This document shows, piece by piece, positions 8,689 to 18,236 of a DNA stretch of 64,000 nt. The stretch comes from an uncultured Lachnospiraceae bacterium (GTDB taxonomy: Bacteria > Bacillota > Clostridia > Lachnospirales > Lachnospiraceae). The notes under the pieces were generated by a model that made no database searches, was not told where the DNA came from, and saw only the letters and a program-made list of their open reading frames with translations. Location of the stretch: positions 124,001-188,000 of the forward strand of contig CAJUQJ010000002.1 of the NCBI GenBank assembly GCA_910588215.1, read 5' to 3'. The translations under genes were made by a program, and so were the position numbers. Within the stretch, counting starts at the first letter, position 1; each line of letters starts with the position of its first letter.

Positions 8689-9705
8689 TTACTTTCCTGT
8701 CACACCAAGTCTGCCCGCGCTCTTTTGCAGCGGATGCCTGATAGAAAAGGATTCCATCCGGTATTTATGTCTTGGCATTTCCTTAGACAACATTTCCAGA
8801 TACTGTTCAATCTCCTCTGTCAGCGTCTTCTCATCCACTCTTCTGATCCGTGTCCTCTCTCCAATCTGATAAGACCTGCATCTGCTCAAATAAGGCATCT
8901 GTATGGATATGATTTCTCCCCTTTGGTCCACGATATAGGCCCCATCCCTCTTCAGATATGCCTCCAATACACACTCATAATCTTCCGGCAGCTCCGCCAT
9001 CCCCTCCGCCAGAGAACTCGTCCACTCCCAGGATCGCTTCCGTTTCGTCTGTTTCGCCAAATCTTCTTCCGTATATTCTGCAAAACCGATCTCCCATTCT
9101 ACCTCAAATCTCTTATTTCGCTTCTCCCAATCCCGAAAGATCTTCTCCGCTTCGTCATAGAAAGTTTCTGCGCATTTGGCAATTTCCTCTGCACAGACTG
9201 CCGTCTCTTTCACGATCAGTTCCGGCAGAAAACTCTCCCGTCTGTTTCTCCGTCTGCCGTCAAGTTCGGTCTTTACTTTGTTATCCACCAGATACTGCAG
9301 AAATTCCCCCATACCCTGCATGCCAAAATCAAGTTTACATAACTTATCTCCAACCAAATCGTAAAGAATCATTGTTATTTTGCCGCCACCCACATCCAGC
9401 TTACAGAAACCGATCTCATCAAGTGTAAATAGTTTCGTTTTCTTTAATGAGTTTACATAACACATGTTCATTTCTTCTACGATCACTCTTCTGTTCCGGT
9501 AAACGATGCAAAGCCCGATCCCACTTCCCGCCATGAACAAAAGCGGCACATATAAGAGCAGGCCGCCGCCCTGCCCCTTAGGGTGCAAGATCCACATCAC
9601 AAAGATGAATATCGCAAAACCGATCGACAGAATCCCTGTCACAAGCGACATCCGGCTCTCTCTAACCTGAAATGAAATTTTACTCTGCTCCTCCATAGCC
9701 TTCAC
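8689..9705 (-). CDS. Membrane-anchored protein of unknown function
   Basis: A 338-residue protein with two closely spaced transmembrane segments near the N-terminus (about residues 20-41 and 47-68). A cytoplasmic region follows, whose first part (residues 75-130) reads like a small beta-rich PH-like domain, and the rest is charged and helical. I do not recognise a named family with confidence. The GTG at 9705 and the ATG three codons later are both possible starts. It lies 60 bp after the trypsin-like protease gene on the same strand, so the two may be co-transcribed. Confidence 0.65.
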   Translation of the reverse strand: MKAMEEQSKISFQVRESRMSLVTGILSIGFAIFIFVMWILHPKGQGGGLLLYVPLLFMAGSGIGLCIVYRNRRVIVEEMNMCYVNSLKKTKLFTLDEIGFCKLDVGGGKITMILYDLVGDKLCKLDFGMQGMGEFLQYLVDNKVKTELDGRRRNRRESFLPELIVKETAVCAEEIAKCAETFYDEAEKIFRDWEKRNKRFEVEWEIGFAEYTEEDLAKQTKRKRSWEWTSSLAEGMAELPEDYECVLEAYLKRDGAYIVDQRGEIISIQMPYLSRCRSYQIGERTRIRRVDEKTLTEEIEQYLEMLSKEMPRHKYRMESFSIRHPLQKSAGRLGVTGK

Positions 9706-9765
9706 AGCCTTTCAATCGATTGATTCTTCGCTGTCTTCACAACTTATTCTGCCTCTCCTGCTGCC

Positions 9766-10602
9766 TCACTCTGTCTGGCAGCAGACAATCTCCTGATACG
9801 CTTCCACGATAGCCGGCAATGGTACTCCGGCCACTTCGTTCTGCAGTGTCCCGCCTGTCACCATACCGATCAAATGTCCGTACCCGTCAAAAATACCACC
9901 GCCCGACATCCCCGTTCTGGCAAACCCGTACCCATACAGCATCTTAGTTCCGAACTCCTCAATGTAACGTGCACGTTCTTCCAGCTTCGCCTTATGGAAC
10001 AGAAGTTCACCCACTTCCGGCCCAGGCCCGGCCCCCACACAGAACATCTCGTCTCCCGAGTCCAGCTGCTCGTAAACACTCTGATCCATGGCGATGCTTC
10101 GCAGTTCCTCCAATTCGTCATAAGTAAACTGTCCGTTGTCCACTGACAGAAACCCCACGTCATACTTTCCGGATACTCCCACGATATGTGCGTCCATATA
10201 ATGGCCCTGCTGAAAATAGAGAAAGCTGTCTGTTTCCTGCCAGTAATCCAGCACATGTCTGTTAGTGGCAACGATCACGCTCTCTTCTGTCATCTCCCAT
10301 ACGATGCCGCTTCCATAAGCATTCCCCATATTGACCCGCACGACACATTCTTTAACATTCTCGAACGCTTTTTCACAGTCCGACACCTTTAGAACAGGAC
10401 ACTGCAGCATGCCGAGCGCGACCATGCCTTCATAGAGTTCCTGCTGCGTCACTGACTGGATCAAATGCGGCGGCAAGGTATCCTCACCTTTTGCTGCCGC
10501 CTGCACACAAAGCGGCATCGTCCATGTCAGAAGCAGACACAGTATGACCGAATGGAATATTCTGCCGGATTTCTTATCCACACCTTTTCCTCTGCTGCGC
10601 AT
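9766..10602 (-). CDS. Secreted trypsin-like (HtrA-type) serine protease
   Basis: A 278-residue S1-family protease with an N-terminal signal peptide (hydrophobic stretch at residues 15-35 ending ...VQAAA). The catalytic triad is visible: His in ATNRHVLD, Asp in YDVGFLSVD, Ser in TGMSGGGIFD. No PDZ domain follows, unlike classical HtrA. It would act outside the membrane. The ATG at 10602 is listed, but the GTG 21 bases inside has a better-placed AGAGG site and also leaves a full signal peptide. It may be transcribed with the membrane protein downstream. Confidence 0.82.
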   Translation of the reverse strand: MRSRGKGVDKKSGRIFHSVILCLLLTWTMPLCVQAAAKGEDTLPPHLIQSVTQQELYEGMVALGMLQCPVLKVSDCEKAFENVKECVVRVNMGNAYGSGIVWEMTEESVIVATNRHVLDYWQETDSFLYFQQGHYMDAHIVGVSGKYDVGFLSVDNGQFTYDELEELRSIAMDQSVYEQLDSGDEMFCVGAGPGPEVGELLFHKAKLEERARYIEEFGTKMLYGYGFARTGMSGGGIFDGYGHLIGMVTGGTLQNEVAGVPLPAIVEAYQEIVCCQTE

Positions 10603-10680
10603 TTTCTTCTGCTGCGCACTTTCCTCTAAGAAAACAGATTTACGCCGCGAACTTTTTATATCATACGCACCTTATCCTCA

Positions 10681-10717
10681 ACAAAACAGGGCACATAAGA
10701 TTTCCTCTCCTGTGCCC
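10681..10717 (-). terminator. Terminator of rnpB
   Basis: The stem GGGCACA (10711-10717 with 10689-10695) is followed on the minus strand by TGTTTTGTT. A small tetraloop hairpin lies just upstream. It sits about 35 bases past the RNase P RNA 3' end. Confidence 0.75.
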
Positions 10718-10749
10718 CTGATCCGTTTCCGGATAAAATCTTATGTAAA

Positions 10750-11135
10750 CTAAGCAGAACGATAAGCCGGGTTATGTCGTGAATGATCATCTATCTAGGA
10801 TATCCGTCGCCGGATACCTCAAGCGACCCACCTGAAAGCAGATCGGGCCAATCTGTCGCTTTCGTTTCGGTCTTGCTTCGGATGGGGTTTACACAGCCTG
10901 CAGCGTTACCGCTGCAGCGGTAGTCTCTTACACTGCCATTCCACCCTTACCGCGTAGCATTGCCTGCGCAAAACTACTTAAGCCGCTTAATGCGGCCTCC
11001 GGCGGTCTTATCTCTGTTGCACTGGCCTTGGAGTCACCTCCACCGGACGTTATCCGGCATCCTGCCCTGTGAAGCCCGGACTTTCCTCACCTGCACCCTT
11101 ACGTCTGTGCAGCCGCGATCATTTATTCTACTTAG
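10750..11135 (-). ncRNA. rnpB: RNase P RNA (bacterial class A type)
   Basis: On the minus strand the hallmark 5' core GAGGAAAGTCCGGGCTTC and the 3' core ending ACCCGGCTTAT are present, together with the GAGGAAAGT...AGGGTG and GTAAACCCC segments of the conserved core. A 10-bp P1 stem pairs 11126-11135 with 10750-10759, which fixes the ends at about 386 nt. The RNA is the catalytic subunit that matures tRNA 5' ends. It has its own promoter and terminator. Confidence 0.96.
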
Positions 11136-11146
11136 TATACTGTTTT

Positions 11147-11175
11147 ATTATCCATCAAGCGGACGATTTTGGCAA
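11147..11175 (-). promoter_or_regulatory. Promoter of rnpB
   Basis: TTGCCA (11170-11175) and GATAAT (11147-11152) on the minus strand with 17-bp spacing. The predicted start falls a few bases before the P1 stem. Confidence 0.7.
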
Positions 11176-11207
11176 TAGCTTTAAACAGCATTTTTATGTG
11201 CCGCATA

Positions 11208-11287
11208 CCTGAAACCGGTAAGTTATCGGCGAGTACTACGTACTCAATGCCTTTGCAGCCGGGTGCCGGGCACCGTAAATAGTAACG
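11208..11287. repeat. 80-bp intergenic repeat, copy B
   Basis: About 90 percent identical to 5905-5984, same orientation. It lies between the 3' end of the DUF4179 gene and the rnpB promoter. Confidence 0.85.
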
Positions 11288-11292
11288 TATCT

Positions 11293-12489
11293 CTACTCTA
11301 ACGGTACGATATACAGGTCTTCTTCCCTGCATTCATATGTTCCCCGTGCATTCGTCTGCGGAATCGACTTTTGGAACAACAGCGCGTCAACATCCTCTGG
11401 GTCGACTGCTGGCGTAATACTATAAGCCCACCGGTAAACCTCTTTCTCCGAATCAGGATAGCCCACCGTCCCTCCATTGATAATATAGGTCAACAGACTG
11501 CCGTCTTTCATCTTCAACCCCACAAAATCAGGTGCATGTACAAACGTCTCATTAAGTATCGTCTCTCCTTTTCCGTTCTCCGACTCCGTCTCCTCCTTCT
11601 GCAGGGGAAAATCCCCAAGCACATAAACCGAGATAGGCGATATTTCCGCATATTTCAGTGTGGCACCACTTTCCCCCAGCGAGGTATCCAGTACTATCTT
11701 CCTGACCGCGTCGGATCCTTTCAATTCCAGATCAAACGCCCATACGCCCTCCACAGCCGGAATATATTCCACCTTATCCATACTTCCAAGACCTTCCAGC
11801 TCGACATGCAGGGAAGCGCCGAGCAGTCCTTTCTCATAACTTGTACCGACAATCTCGATAATATACTCCATGCATCCTTCTTCATCCACATACTTTGGGA
11901 GCAGATTGCCCTCTGCATCATATGCCGGCGCTCCATCCTCACGCACAAATCCATCGCCGGTATACCGAAGTCCATCGTAAAATCCTCCGTATGACTGGAT
12001 CGCCGCATCCTCGTCATCATCGACCGTTATTTTCCTCCCATAGACTCCCGGTTCTTTCCCTTCCTCCGGCGCAAATCCCTTCACCTGAAAAGAAATCCAT
12101 GCAAACCGTTTATCAACGATCATCTGCATCGGTGTTATCGTAACACCCTGGCAGGTGACACCGTCACGCCTGCCTGTTTCCTCCACAATGGGCGTCATAT
12201 ACCCCTTTTCTTCCAAAATCTGCTTTTGCTCCGATGTCATCAGGAATTCCGTTTCCAGACCTCTGATGCCGTACTCATAGACGGCTGCACACACCGTTGT
12301 GCCAAGGGCCAGAATCGCTGCGGCGGCCGCGATCCATGCCGTCTTCCATTTTCTGTTTCCTGTCTGCATCGTGATCGCTGTCCCATTTTCTTTGCGGATC
12401 TTTTGAAATATCTGATCGGCCTTTGTCTGCACGATGTCCGGAATCACAATATCTTTCTGTAAACTTTCGATGATATCTTTTTCTCTCAT
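11293..12489 (-). CDS. DUF4179-type membrane protein, likely partner of the ECF sigma factor
   Basis: A 398-residue protein. Residues 1-45 are cytoplasmic, one transmembrane helix lies at about 48-70, and the remainder is extracytoplasmic and beta-rich. The layout and its place 90 bp after a sigma-70/ECF gene match the DUF4179 proteins that stand in for anti-sigma factors in Clostridia. By inference the N-terminal segment holds the sigma factor at the membrane and the outer domain senses envelope conditions. The signal is unknown. Confidence 0.8.
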   Translation of the reverse strand: MREKDIIESLQKDIVIPDIVQTKADQIFQKIRKENGTAITMQTGNRKWKTAWIAAAAAILALGTTVCAAVYEYGIRGLETEFLMTSEQKQILEEKGYMTPIVEETGRRDGVTCQGVTITPMQMIVDKRFAWISFQVKGFAPEEGKEPGVYGRKITVDDDEDAAIQSYGGFYDGLRYTGDGFVREDGAPAYDAEGNLLPKYVDEEGCMEYIIEIVGTSYEKGLLGASLHVELEGLGSMDKVEYIPAVEGVWAFDLELKGSDAVRKIVLDTSLGESGATLKYAEISPISVYVLGDFPLQKEETESENGKGETILNETFVHAPDFVGLKMKDGSLLTYIINGGTVGYPDSEKEVYRWAYSITPAVDPEDVDALLFQKSIPQTNARGTYECREEDLYIVPLE

Positions 12490-12580
12490 GATCTTCCCTT
12501 TCTGTCTTACAATATTAAAGCACTGCTTATCTCAACCCTGCTTTTGTCCTGCTTCATCGCCTGCAGCAGGTGTTTTAACG

Positions 12581-13084
12581 CTACATCTGCTCCGCGCCGT
12601 AAAGCTTTGCCATCTGGTCTCTCCCTCTGGCCAGTCTCGTCCTCACCGTACTGACCGGGATATGTAAGACCGATCCGATTTCCGTCGTCTTTAACCCATT
12701 AACGTAATATAGGATCAAGACCATTCTGTACTTCTCATCCAACCTGCGCAGCATCTCCATCCATTCCACATTCGCGTAAGCATTATCCGGATCCATAACT
12801 TCTGCGATCTCCTCCACCGGATATACATGCTTTCTCCGCCTTAAGATATTATAGCATTCATTGAGCAGGATCCTGGTCATCCATGTCTTGAAAAATTCCG
12901 CTTTCCTCAGTTGTCCCATCTTTTCCCAGCAGATCAGGATCGTCTCAGATATGGCGTCCGCAGCATCTTCATCATTCCGAAGCATCATTCTCGCAGTCTT
13001 ATACATACTCTGCATTTGAGACTGCATCAATTCGGTAAAAGCGTCCGCGTCCCTGCACTGCGCACGTTTTATAAGCTTATTCAT
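12581..13084 (-). CDS. ECF-type RNA polymerase sigma factor
   Basis: A 167-residue sigma factor with region 2 (residues 20-90, ...DAADAISETILICWE, TWMTRILLNECYNILRRR) and region 4 (115-165, YYVNGLKTTEIGSVL...VSTVRTRLARGR) with a recognisable helix-turn-helix. It directs RNA polymerase to a small regulon. The ATG at 13084 has GGAGGG upstream and is preferred to the preceding in-frame TTG. It is followed by the DUF4179 gene on the same strand, which is the usual sigma/anti-sigma order. Confidence 0.92.
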   Translation of the reverse strand: MNKLIKRAQCRDADAFTELMQSQMQSMYKTARMMLRNDEDAADAISETILICWEKMGQLRKAEFFKTWMTRILLNECYNILRRRKHVYPVEEIAEVMDPDNAYANVEWMEMLRRLDEKYRMVLILYYVNGLKTTEIGSVLHIPVSTVRTRLARGRDQMAKLYGAEQM

Positions 13085-13182
13085 CAACGGCTTCCCTCCT
13101 CTTTATTTCCTCTCTACTGATTAGACGGGTGAACCTGTACAAACGTCCCAGACATCGCAAAAAATACAGCATTCTGCTGCCC

Positions 13183-13232
13183 GCAAAAACAAAGGCCCTG
13201 CTCCAGCCACCTAATGACAAAAGCAAGACCTT
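13183..13232 (-). terminator. Terminator of the ferritin gene
   Basis: An 11-bp stem with two G-U pairs (13222-13232 with 13192-13202) is followed on the minus strand by TGTTTTTG. It lies 30 bases after the ferritin stop. Confidence 0.7.
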
Positions 13233-13262
13233 AAAGTCCATTCCAATATCAGTTTAAATTTC

Positions 13263-13772
13263 CTACAGCACAAGCGACGGAGCCGAATACACACGTCCCG
13301 CCAACTCGCTGTTCAACATATACAGGCTGCGGGCATCATCTCCGAAAAGTTCCAGCTTAGTGATCAGATCCATAGAATTCTTCTCTTCTTCTCCCTGCTC
13401 CTTGATGAACCAGTCCAAAAACTGTGTAGTGCGGAAGTCTTTCACCTCCTGCGCCGCCTCATAGATAGTATTGATCAAAGAAGTCACATATTGCTCATGC
13501 GCAAGTCCTGCTTTCAGCGGATCCATCAGTACCTCAAAGTTCTTATCCGGCTTCGCGATCGCCTCCAAAGTAACCGTCTCCCCGTTATTCTGCAAATACT
13601 GATACATCAGCATTGCATGATCCTGTTCCTCCTTCGCCTGGATCTCATACCAGTTGGCAAAACCATCCAGGCCTTTCCGGCTATAGAAATTAGCCATATC
13701 CAGATACAGATACGCCGAATAAAATTCCTTGTTGATCTGATCGTTCAGTAAAGCCGCTACCTTATCATTCAT
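13263..13772 (-). CDS. Non-haem ferritin
   Basis: A 169-residue four-helix ferritin of the bacterial FtnA type. Ferroxidase residues are visible: the Glu in NKEFYSAYLY, the EEQDHA motif near residue 50, and EQGEEEKN near 128. It oxidises and stores iron in the cytosol as a 24-mer. The ATG at 13772 follows AGGAGG at 8 bases and gives the standard N-terminus (MNDKV...). It is monocistronic with its own terminator. Confidence 0.95.
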   Translation of the reverse strand: MNDKVAALLNDQINKEFYSAYLYLDMANFYSRKGLDGFANWYEIQAKEEQDHAMLMYQYLQNNGETVTLEAIAKPDKNFEVLMDPLKAGLAHEQYVTSLINTIYEAAQEVKDFRTTQFLDWFIKEQGEEEKNSMDLITKLELFGDDARSLYMLNSELAGRVYSAPSLVL

Positions 13773-13875
13773 CCTATGTTCCTCCTGTTTCTGCGATAAT
13801 ATATATTCTATCAATTACATCCATCCTCAACGTATCATTATACGCCTACGGCTTTTTTACCGCAAGAGAAAAATC

Positions 13876-15615
13876 TCAGTTGTCCTGCATCTGTACCGGA
13901 ATCCGCAGTTCTACCACCGCGCCGCAATGCTCTGTCATATTAAAGAAACTAACCTGCGCTTTCTCGCCATATATGATCCGCAGGCGTTCCAAAGTGTTCT
14001 GTATACCTACATGTTTCCTGCCGTTGTATACTATGTTTCCTCCGTTTTGGATCTTATCCAGCGCTTCTTTTGAAAATCCATCCCCGGTATCCGACACACA
14101 GATGTACAGATAATCTTCCTCACGATACTGCTCCAGCGCAATATAGAGTGTGATCTCCACCTGCTTCTCAAAATTCACCCCGTGATTGATGGCATTTTCC
14201 ACAAATACCTGCAGAACCAGTGGCGGAATCAAACAGGTCTCCACTTCTTCGTCCATCATCACCTCAAACCGGAAGAATTCCTCATATCTGAGTTTCTGGA
14301 TATCAATATAATCCCTGATATGCGCAACTTCCTGTCCAATCTGTCTGAGCACATAAGAATCGTTGACCACATAGCGGAAATAATCTGACAGTTTCTCTGC
14401 GATCATGATAATGTCATCTGCATGATATTTCTCCGCCATACTGTGGATCACACTGATACAGTTCAGATAGAAATGCGGCCTGATCTGCTCTTGTACATAT
14501 TCCAATTCCGTTTTACTCTGCATCAGTTCCTTTTCATAGATCGCGATCTTCAGTGATTGAATCTGCCGCATCATCTCTCTGAATTCCTTACTGGCCATCT
14601 CCAACTCCAGCAGTTGATGACTATCCATGTCATGAAGCCACTTTTCTTCTTCCGGATTACTAAGTCTCTTCACAAACAATTTCATAGGCGCCAAAATCCT
14701 CTTGTAATAAACAAAAGCAATCACAGTGACTGCCAGGATAATGGAAACCGCCAGCACCGTGCTCATGACTTGCAGCACAACGATCCTGTCCAGAATTCCC
14801 TCAGAAGAATCTATCAAAAGTTTCAGCTGACCGATCCTGCCTAGCTCATAAGTATGCACCTGAGATCTGAAAAAGAGGTTGTCCCGGACTGCCTGCATAA
14901 CATTCTCTTCCTCTTCCTGTTTACGCATAAGGAGCTCACCGTCATCGGCGATAAAGAAAGGTATGCTCTCATATCCAAGATTACTGATATTGAAATCCGT
15001 CAGCAAGTCTTCCAGATTCACGATACATCCCACTGCCTTGCCATTCGTCTCATAGAAACAAAACAGGTAAGTCTCTTCATCTGCCTTAAAGTAATTCCAC
15101 TCAGAGCGCTTCTCTTCTCCCGACAGATAGCCCCTGATCATTTCTTCCAATCCTTTGGCTTCCCCGGTTTTCTGACTCACCGGAAAATAGGCATGGTTAT
15201 CCAGTATGAGCAGGTCCGCCGCTTCCACATACTCATAGAAGAAATAGTGTCCGCCGTAACGCAGCCTCAATGTCTTGTTGAGAGAAACAATATCATCCAG
15301 CAATTCATAATAGCGAGTCGTCTTTGGTGTGATATCCTCTGGCAGACCGGCTATGTTCTTATCCTGCTTGATCAGATAGACCATTTCGGAATTGATCATA
15401 CCGATATCTTCCTTCACCTTTTTTGCATTTGCCTCTGCCATATCCTGCAGATATCGGTAGGCCATACTCTGCGCTTCGTTCACGCTACGAAACATAAAGA
15501 GCAGGAGAAGCAGGAATAAAACACATACCGGGATCATGGCCTCCAGCGTAATATGTACGATTGACCTGCTCTTCTTCCATCTGTGTTCTCTTCGCTTCCT
15601 GCCTTCCATTCTCAT
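13876..15615 (-). CDS. YesM-type sensor histidine kinase
   Basis: A 579-residue membrane kinase: transmembrane segment at about 22-44, an extracytoplasmic sensor region to about 280, a second segment near 282-305, a HAMP-like linker, then the His-kinase region of the LytS/YesM class (EQIRPHFYLNC, phosphoacceptor His) and a HATPase domain (FVENAINHG, DTGDGFS, GIQNTLERL). Such kinases control neighbouring AraC-type response regulators and carbohydrate uptake. Its likely partner is the regulator at 22190-23731. It is the last gene of the sugar operon, 21 bp after the glycosidase. A start two codons in has slightly better spacing to the GGGGG site. Confidence 0.9.
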   Translation of the reverse strand: MRMEGRKRREHRWKKSRSIVHITLEAMIPVCVLFLLLLLFMFRSVNEAQSMAYRYLQDMAEANAKKVKEDIGMINSEMVYLIKQDKNIAGLPEDITPKTTRYYELLDDIVSLNKTLRLRYGGHYFFYEYVEAADLLILDNHAYFPVSQKTGEAKGLEEMIRGYLSGEEKRSEWNYFKADEETYLFCFYETNGKAVGCIVNLEDLLTDFNISNLGYESIPFFIADDGELLMRKQEEEENVMQAVRDNLFFRSQVHTYELGRIGQLKLLIDSSEGILDRIVVLQVMSTVLAVSIILAVTVIAFVYYKRILAPMKLFVKRLSNPEEEKWLHDMDSHQLLELEMASKEFREMMRQIQSLKIAIYEKELMQSKTELEYVQEQIRPHFYLNCISVIHSMAEKYHADDIIMIAEKLSDYFRYVVNDSYVLRQIGQEVAHIRDYIDIQKLRYEEFFRFEVMMDEEVETCLIPPLVLQVFVENAINHGVNFEKQVEITLYIALEQYREEDYLYICVSDTGDGFSKEALDKIQNGGNIVYNGRKHVGIQNTLERLRIIYGEKAQVSFFNMTEHCGAVVELRIPVQMQDN

Positions 15616-15636
15616 ACCCCCGCCAGCCGGTCCTAC

Positions 15637-18036
15637 TCAGGCTGAAACAATCTCCGCCAGCGCTCCATACAGGTCAGTGTCAAGCTGAAGTGCCAACAGA
15701 CCACCCAAAAGTCTCGCTGTATCCTGCTGCGTCTCCACCACATGGAAAGCGCTCTCTTTTACCATCATCTCGATCTCCGCTCGATCAAGGATCCGGAAAC
15801 ATCTGTCCACGGTCTCTTTATCCGCATACTTCCTCTCCTGCAGGGATACTGTGATTTTGCTTGTAACAGGCACATGCTCCAATACGACCTCCAACCGTCC
15901 CATAGCATCCTGTCCCACAGATACGACTTTGCCGCCATCCGTTACTTGTTCTTCCGGATTGCAGGACACTTTCGCCTGCGTGATGCCGCAGAAGGTAAGA
16001 ATATAATCCCGCTTCTCAGGCACCAGGGTAAGTTCACCCTCTGCCTTATGAATACACAGGCAGCCCGCTTCTTCTTGCCATCTGTACTGCGTCTTCACGC
16101 ACTTGCCTTCCCGGTAGCCGTTAGAAATATTGTCATCCTCATACAATGTAAAACTGCCATCCGCTCCTGCATATACATACAGATGCAGCTTCTGCGGATT
16201 CTCTCCTGCATTGATGCCATATTCCTCCTGGAACGGTACAATGGCACCGGCCTTCGCAAATACCGGTATGGAATTGATATCCCGGTACAGATTCATCATC
16301 CTGCCACCTTCATAACACAATCCGGTAAAGATATCATACCATCTTCCTTCCGGAAGCCATACGGTGGTCTTCGCCATATTCAGTCCTTTCAGACAGGGCG
16401 TGGTGATGGCCGCCGCCATCATCTCACTGCCGAACAGATACTGATTCGGTACCTGGTATGCTTCTCTGGCGTTCGGATACGAATAGTACATGGGCAGGAT
16501 CATTGGGATACGTTCCGCATACTGCCTGTAATTCATGGTATACAGATAAGGCAGCATCTTATGACGCAGACGCAGGAACTTCTCCATCATCTCACAAATT
16601 TCCGGCCGATACCGCCACGGCTCTTTTGAATTAAACATACTGTTCGTCGAATGCAGACGCATGATCGGTGAGAATACGCCGAACTGTACCCATCTGCCAC
16701 ACAGCTCATCATCCCGGATGCCCAACATATGCCCGCCGATATCATGACTCCACATTCCGTACCCGATATTAGAAGCCGACGCCGTGAAATAAGGCTGGAA
16801 AGCAAGGGACTTCCAACTGACGATCGTATCTCCCGAAAATCCCACCGGATAACGGTGGCTGCCAGGTCCTGCGTATCTGGAAAAAGTCATAGGTCGCTTT
16901 CCGTCGCGTCCGTTGTCCAGATAGTGATAGTGATTCAACATCCAGAGCGGATCCAGTCCCTCCACCTTGGAAGACACACCCTGCTGCCAGTCTATCCACC
17001 AGAAATCAACACCCTCTTCTTCTCTTGTGTGATGCAGATATGTAAAGTACGCCTCCATAAACTTCTCATCCGACACATCAAATTCTACCGGCAGCTCCTG
17101 ATCTACATCGACGCCCAGAGCCTTCGCCATGGGCTCATACATTTCCTCGTAAGCCCGTACTCCATCTGCCGGATGGACATTCAGTGTCACATGCATCCCC
17201 TGCTCATGAAGCCAGCTTAGGAACCGCTTCGGATCAGGAAAGAGCTCCTTATTCCAGGTATAGCCGGTCCAGCCGCTGCCATACTTCTTGTCGATATCTA
17301 CCAAATGCCAGTCCATATCGATGACCGCCACAGACAATGGCACGTCTTCTGCCTGGAAACGCTCCATCAGTTCCCGATAAGTCTGCTCCGTATATTTGTG
17401 ATACCGGCTCCACCAGTTGCCAAGTGCATATCGCGGCACCATCGGCGTGGTCCCACACAATCGGTAGAAATCCTGGATACAGGCCAGATAGTCCGTCCCA
17501 TACCCCCAGAAATACAGATCGATCTCCGGCTGCTTCCTGACTTCCACCCAGCCGTCCTCACGGATCACTAAAGACTTGCTGTCATCCATCACCGCATGTC
17601 CCAACTGAGACACCAGCCCCTTCTCCAGCGGAATCTCACCGTCCGCATTATCCAGTGTTCTGGCTGTTCCTTTCAGGTCGCCGATGTTGATCACCTTCGT
17701 CTCATCCCCGTAGCGCCACTGACCGCCAAACGGAAAAAGACCGCCTTTCACATCGATGGAGAGACCATTGGGCCGAAATTCCCCTTTGTCGTAGCGAAGA
17801 TGGAGCCTTTCCGTGATGATTTCCAAATTGCCCTCCTCATCGATCACCTGGAAATCACAGGCCCCCAGATCCCTGTTCCACACGATCTGTGTCGGCCGGT
17901 CTTCAAACACCCCGTGCTCAGCATACTCCAGCCTCACAAGCCCGTCTGTCAGCACACTGATCCGATATTTCTCCCCTGCAATGACATTCTCCGCCCTGCA
18001 TGCGGGAGCCGTTTTGATCTGATAACATTCTTTCAT
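15637..18036 (-). CDS. Glycoside hydrolase family 31 enzyme
   Basis: A 799-residue cytosolic enzyme with the GH31 barrel. The nucleophile region reads DFWWIDWQQG, and the acid/base region GFSGDT is followed by the family stretch ending WSHDIGGH. The N-terminal beta-sandwich (1-210) and C-terminal beta domains (about 590-720) are as usual; the last 80 residues are an extra tail. Family members cleave alpha-glucosides or alpha-xylosides. The WIDWQQ active-site variant is not the classical WxDMNE of alpha-glucosidases, so the substrate is open. There is no signal peptide. The ATG at 18036 has AGAGG upstream. It is co-oriented with a sugar ABC importer, so it probably digests the imported oligosaccharide. 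Confidence 0.9.
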   Translation of the reverse strand: MKECYQIKTAPACRAENVIAGEKYRISVLTDGLVRLEYAEHGVFEDRPTQIVWNRDLGACDFQVIDEEGNLEIITERLHLRYDKGEFRPNGLSIDVKGGLFPFGGQWRYGDETKVINIGDLKGTARTLDNADGEIPLEKGLVSQLGHAVMDDSKSLVIREDGWVEVRKQPEIDLYFWGYGTDYLACIQDFYRLCGTTPMVPRYALGNWWSRYHKYTEQTYRELMERFQAEDVPLSVAVIDMDWHLVDIDKKYGSGWTGYTWNKELFPDPKRFLSWLHEQGMHVTLNVHPADGVRAYEEMYEPMAKALGVDVDQELPVEFDVSDEKFMEAYFTYLHHTREEEGVDFWWIDWQQGVSSKVEGLDPLWMLNHYHYLDNGRDGKRPMTFSRYAGPGSHRYPVGFSGDTIVSWKSLAFQPYFTASASNIGYGMWSHDIGGHMLGIRDDELCGRWVQFGVFSPIMRLHSTNSMFNSKEPWRYRPEICEMMEKFLRLRHKMLPYLYTMNYRQYAERIPMILPMYYSYPNAREAYQVPNQYLFGSEMMAAAITTPCLKGLNMAKTTVWLPEGRWYDIFTGLCYEGGRMMNLYRDINSIPVFAKAGAIVPFQEEYGINAGENPQKLHLYVYAGADGSFTLYEDDNISNGYREGKCVKTQYRWQEEAGCLCIHKAEGELTLVPEKRDYILTFCGITQAKVSCNPEEQVTDGGKVVSVGQDAMGRLEVVLEHVPVTSKITVSLQERKYADKETVDRCFRILDRAEIEMMVKESAFHVVETQQDTARLLGGLLALQLDTDLYGALAEIVSA

Positions 18037-18167
18037 AAACTTACCTCTTTTCCGGGCAGTCATTCTGCCCTGTTAAACATCTGAAGTAACAACGCATCCT
18101 TCTTTATCATAATAACTCTCATCCAGCCTCTTGTCACTCTTACTTAAAGTACAATCGTCAGATCCTT

Positions 18168-18209
18168 ATAAGCAAAGACCGGCATCCGCCCTTACGTGCA
18201 GACACCGGT
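18168..18209 (-). terminator. Weak terminator or attenuator after the binding-protein gene
   Basis: A 9-bp stem with G-U pairs (18201-18209 with 18178-18186) is followed by CTTTGCTT. The T-tract is poor, so it may only lower expression of the glycosidase and kinase relative to the abundant binding protein. Confidence 0.45.
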
Positions 18210-18236
18210 TCTATCAATTAAACCGCACATCAATAA

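Noticed and set aside
11132..11332. 66-residue frame over repeat copy B
   Set aside because: It overlaps the rnpB promoter and the repeat; not a gene.
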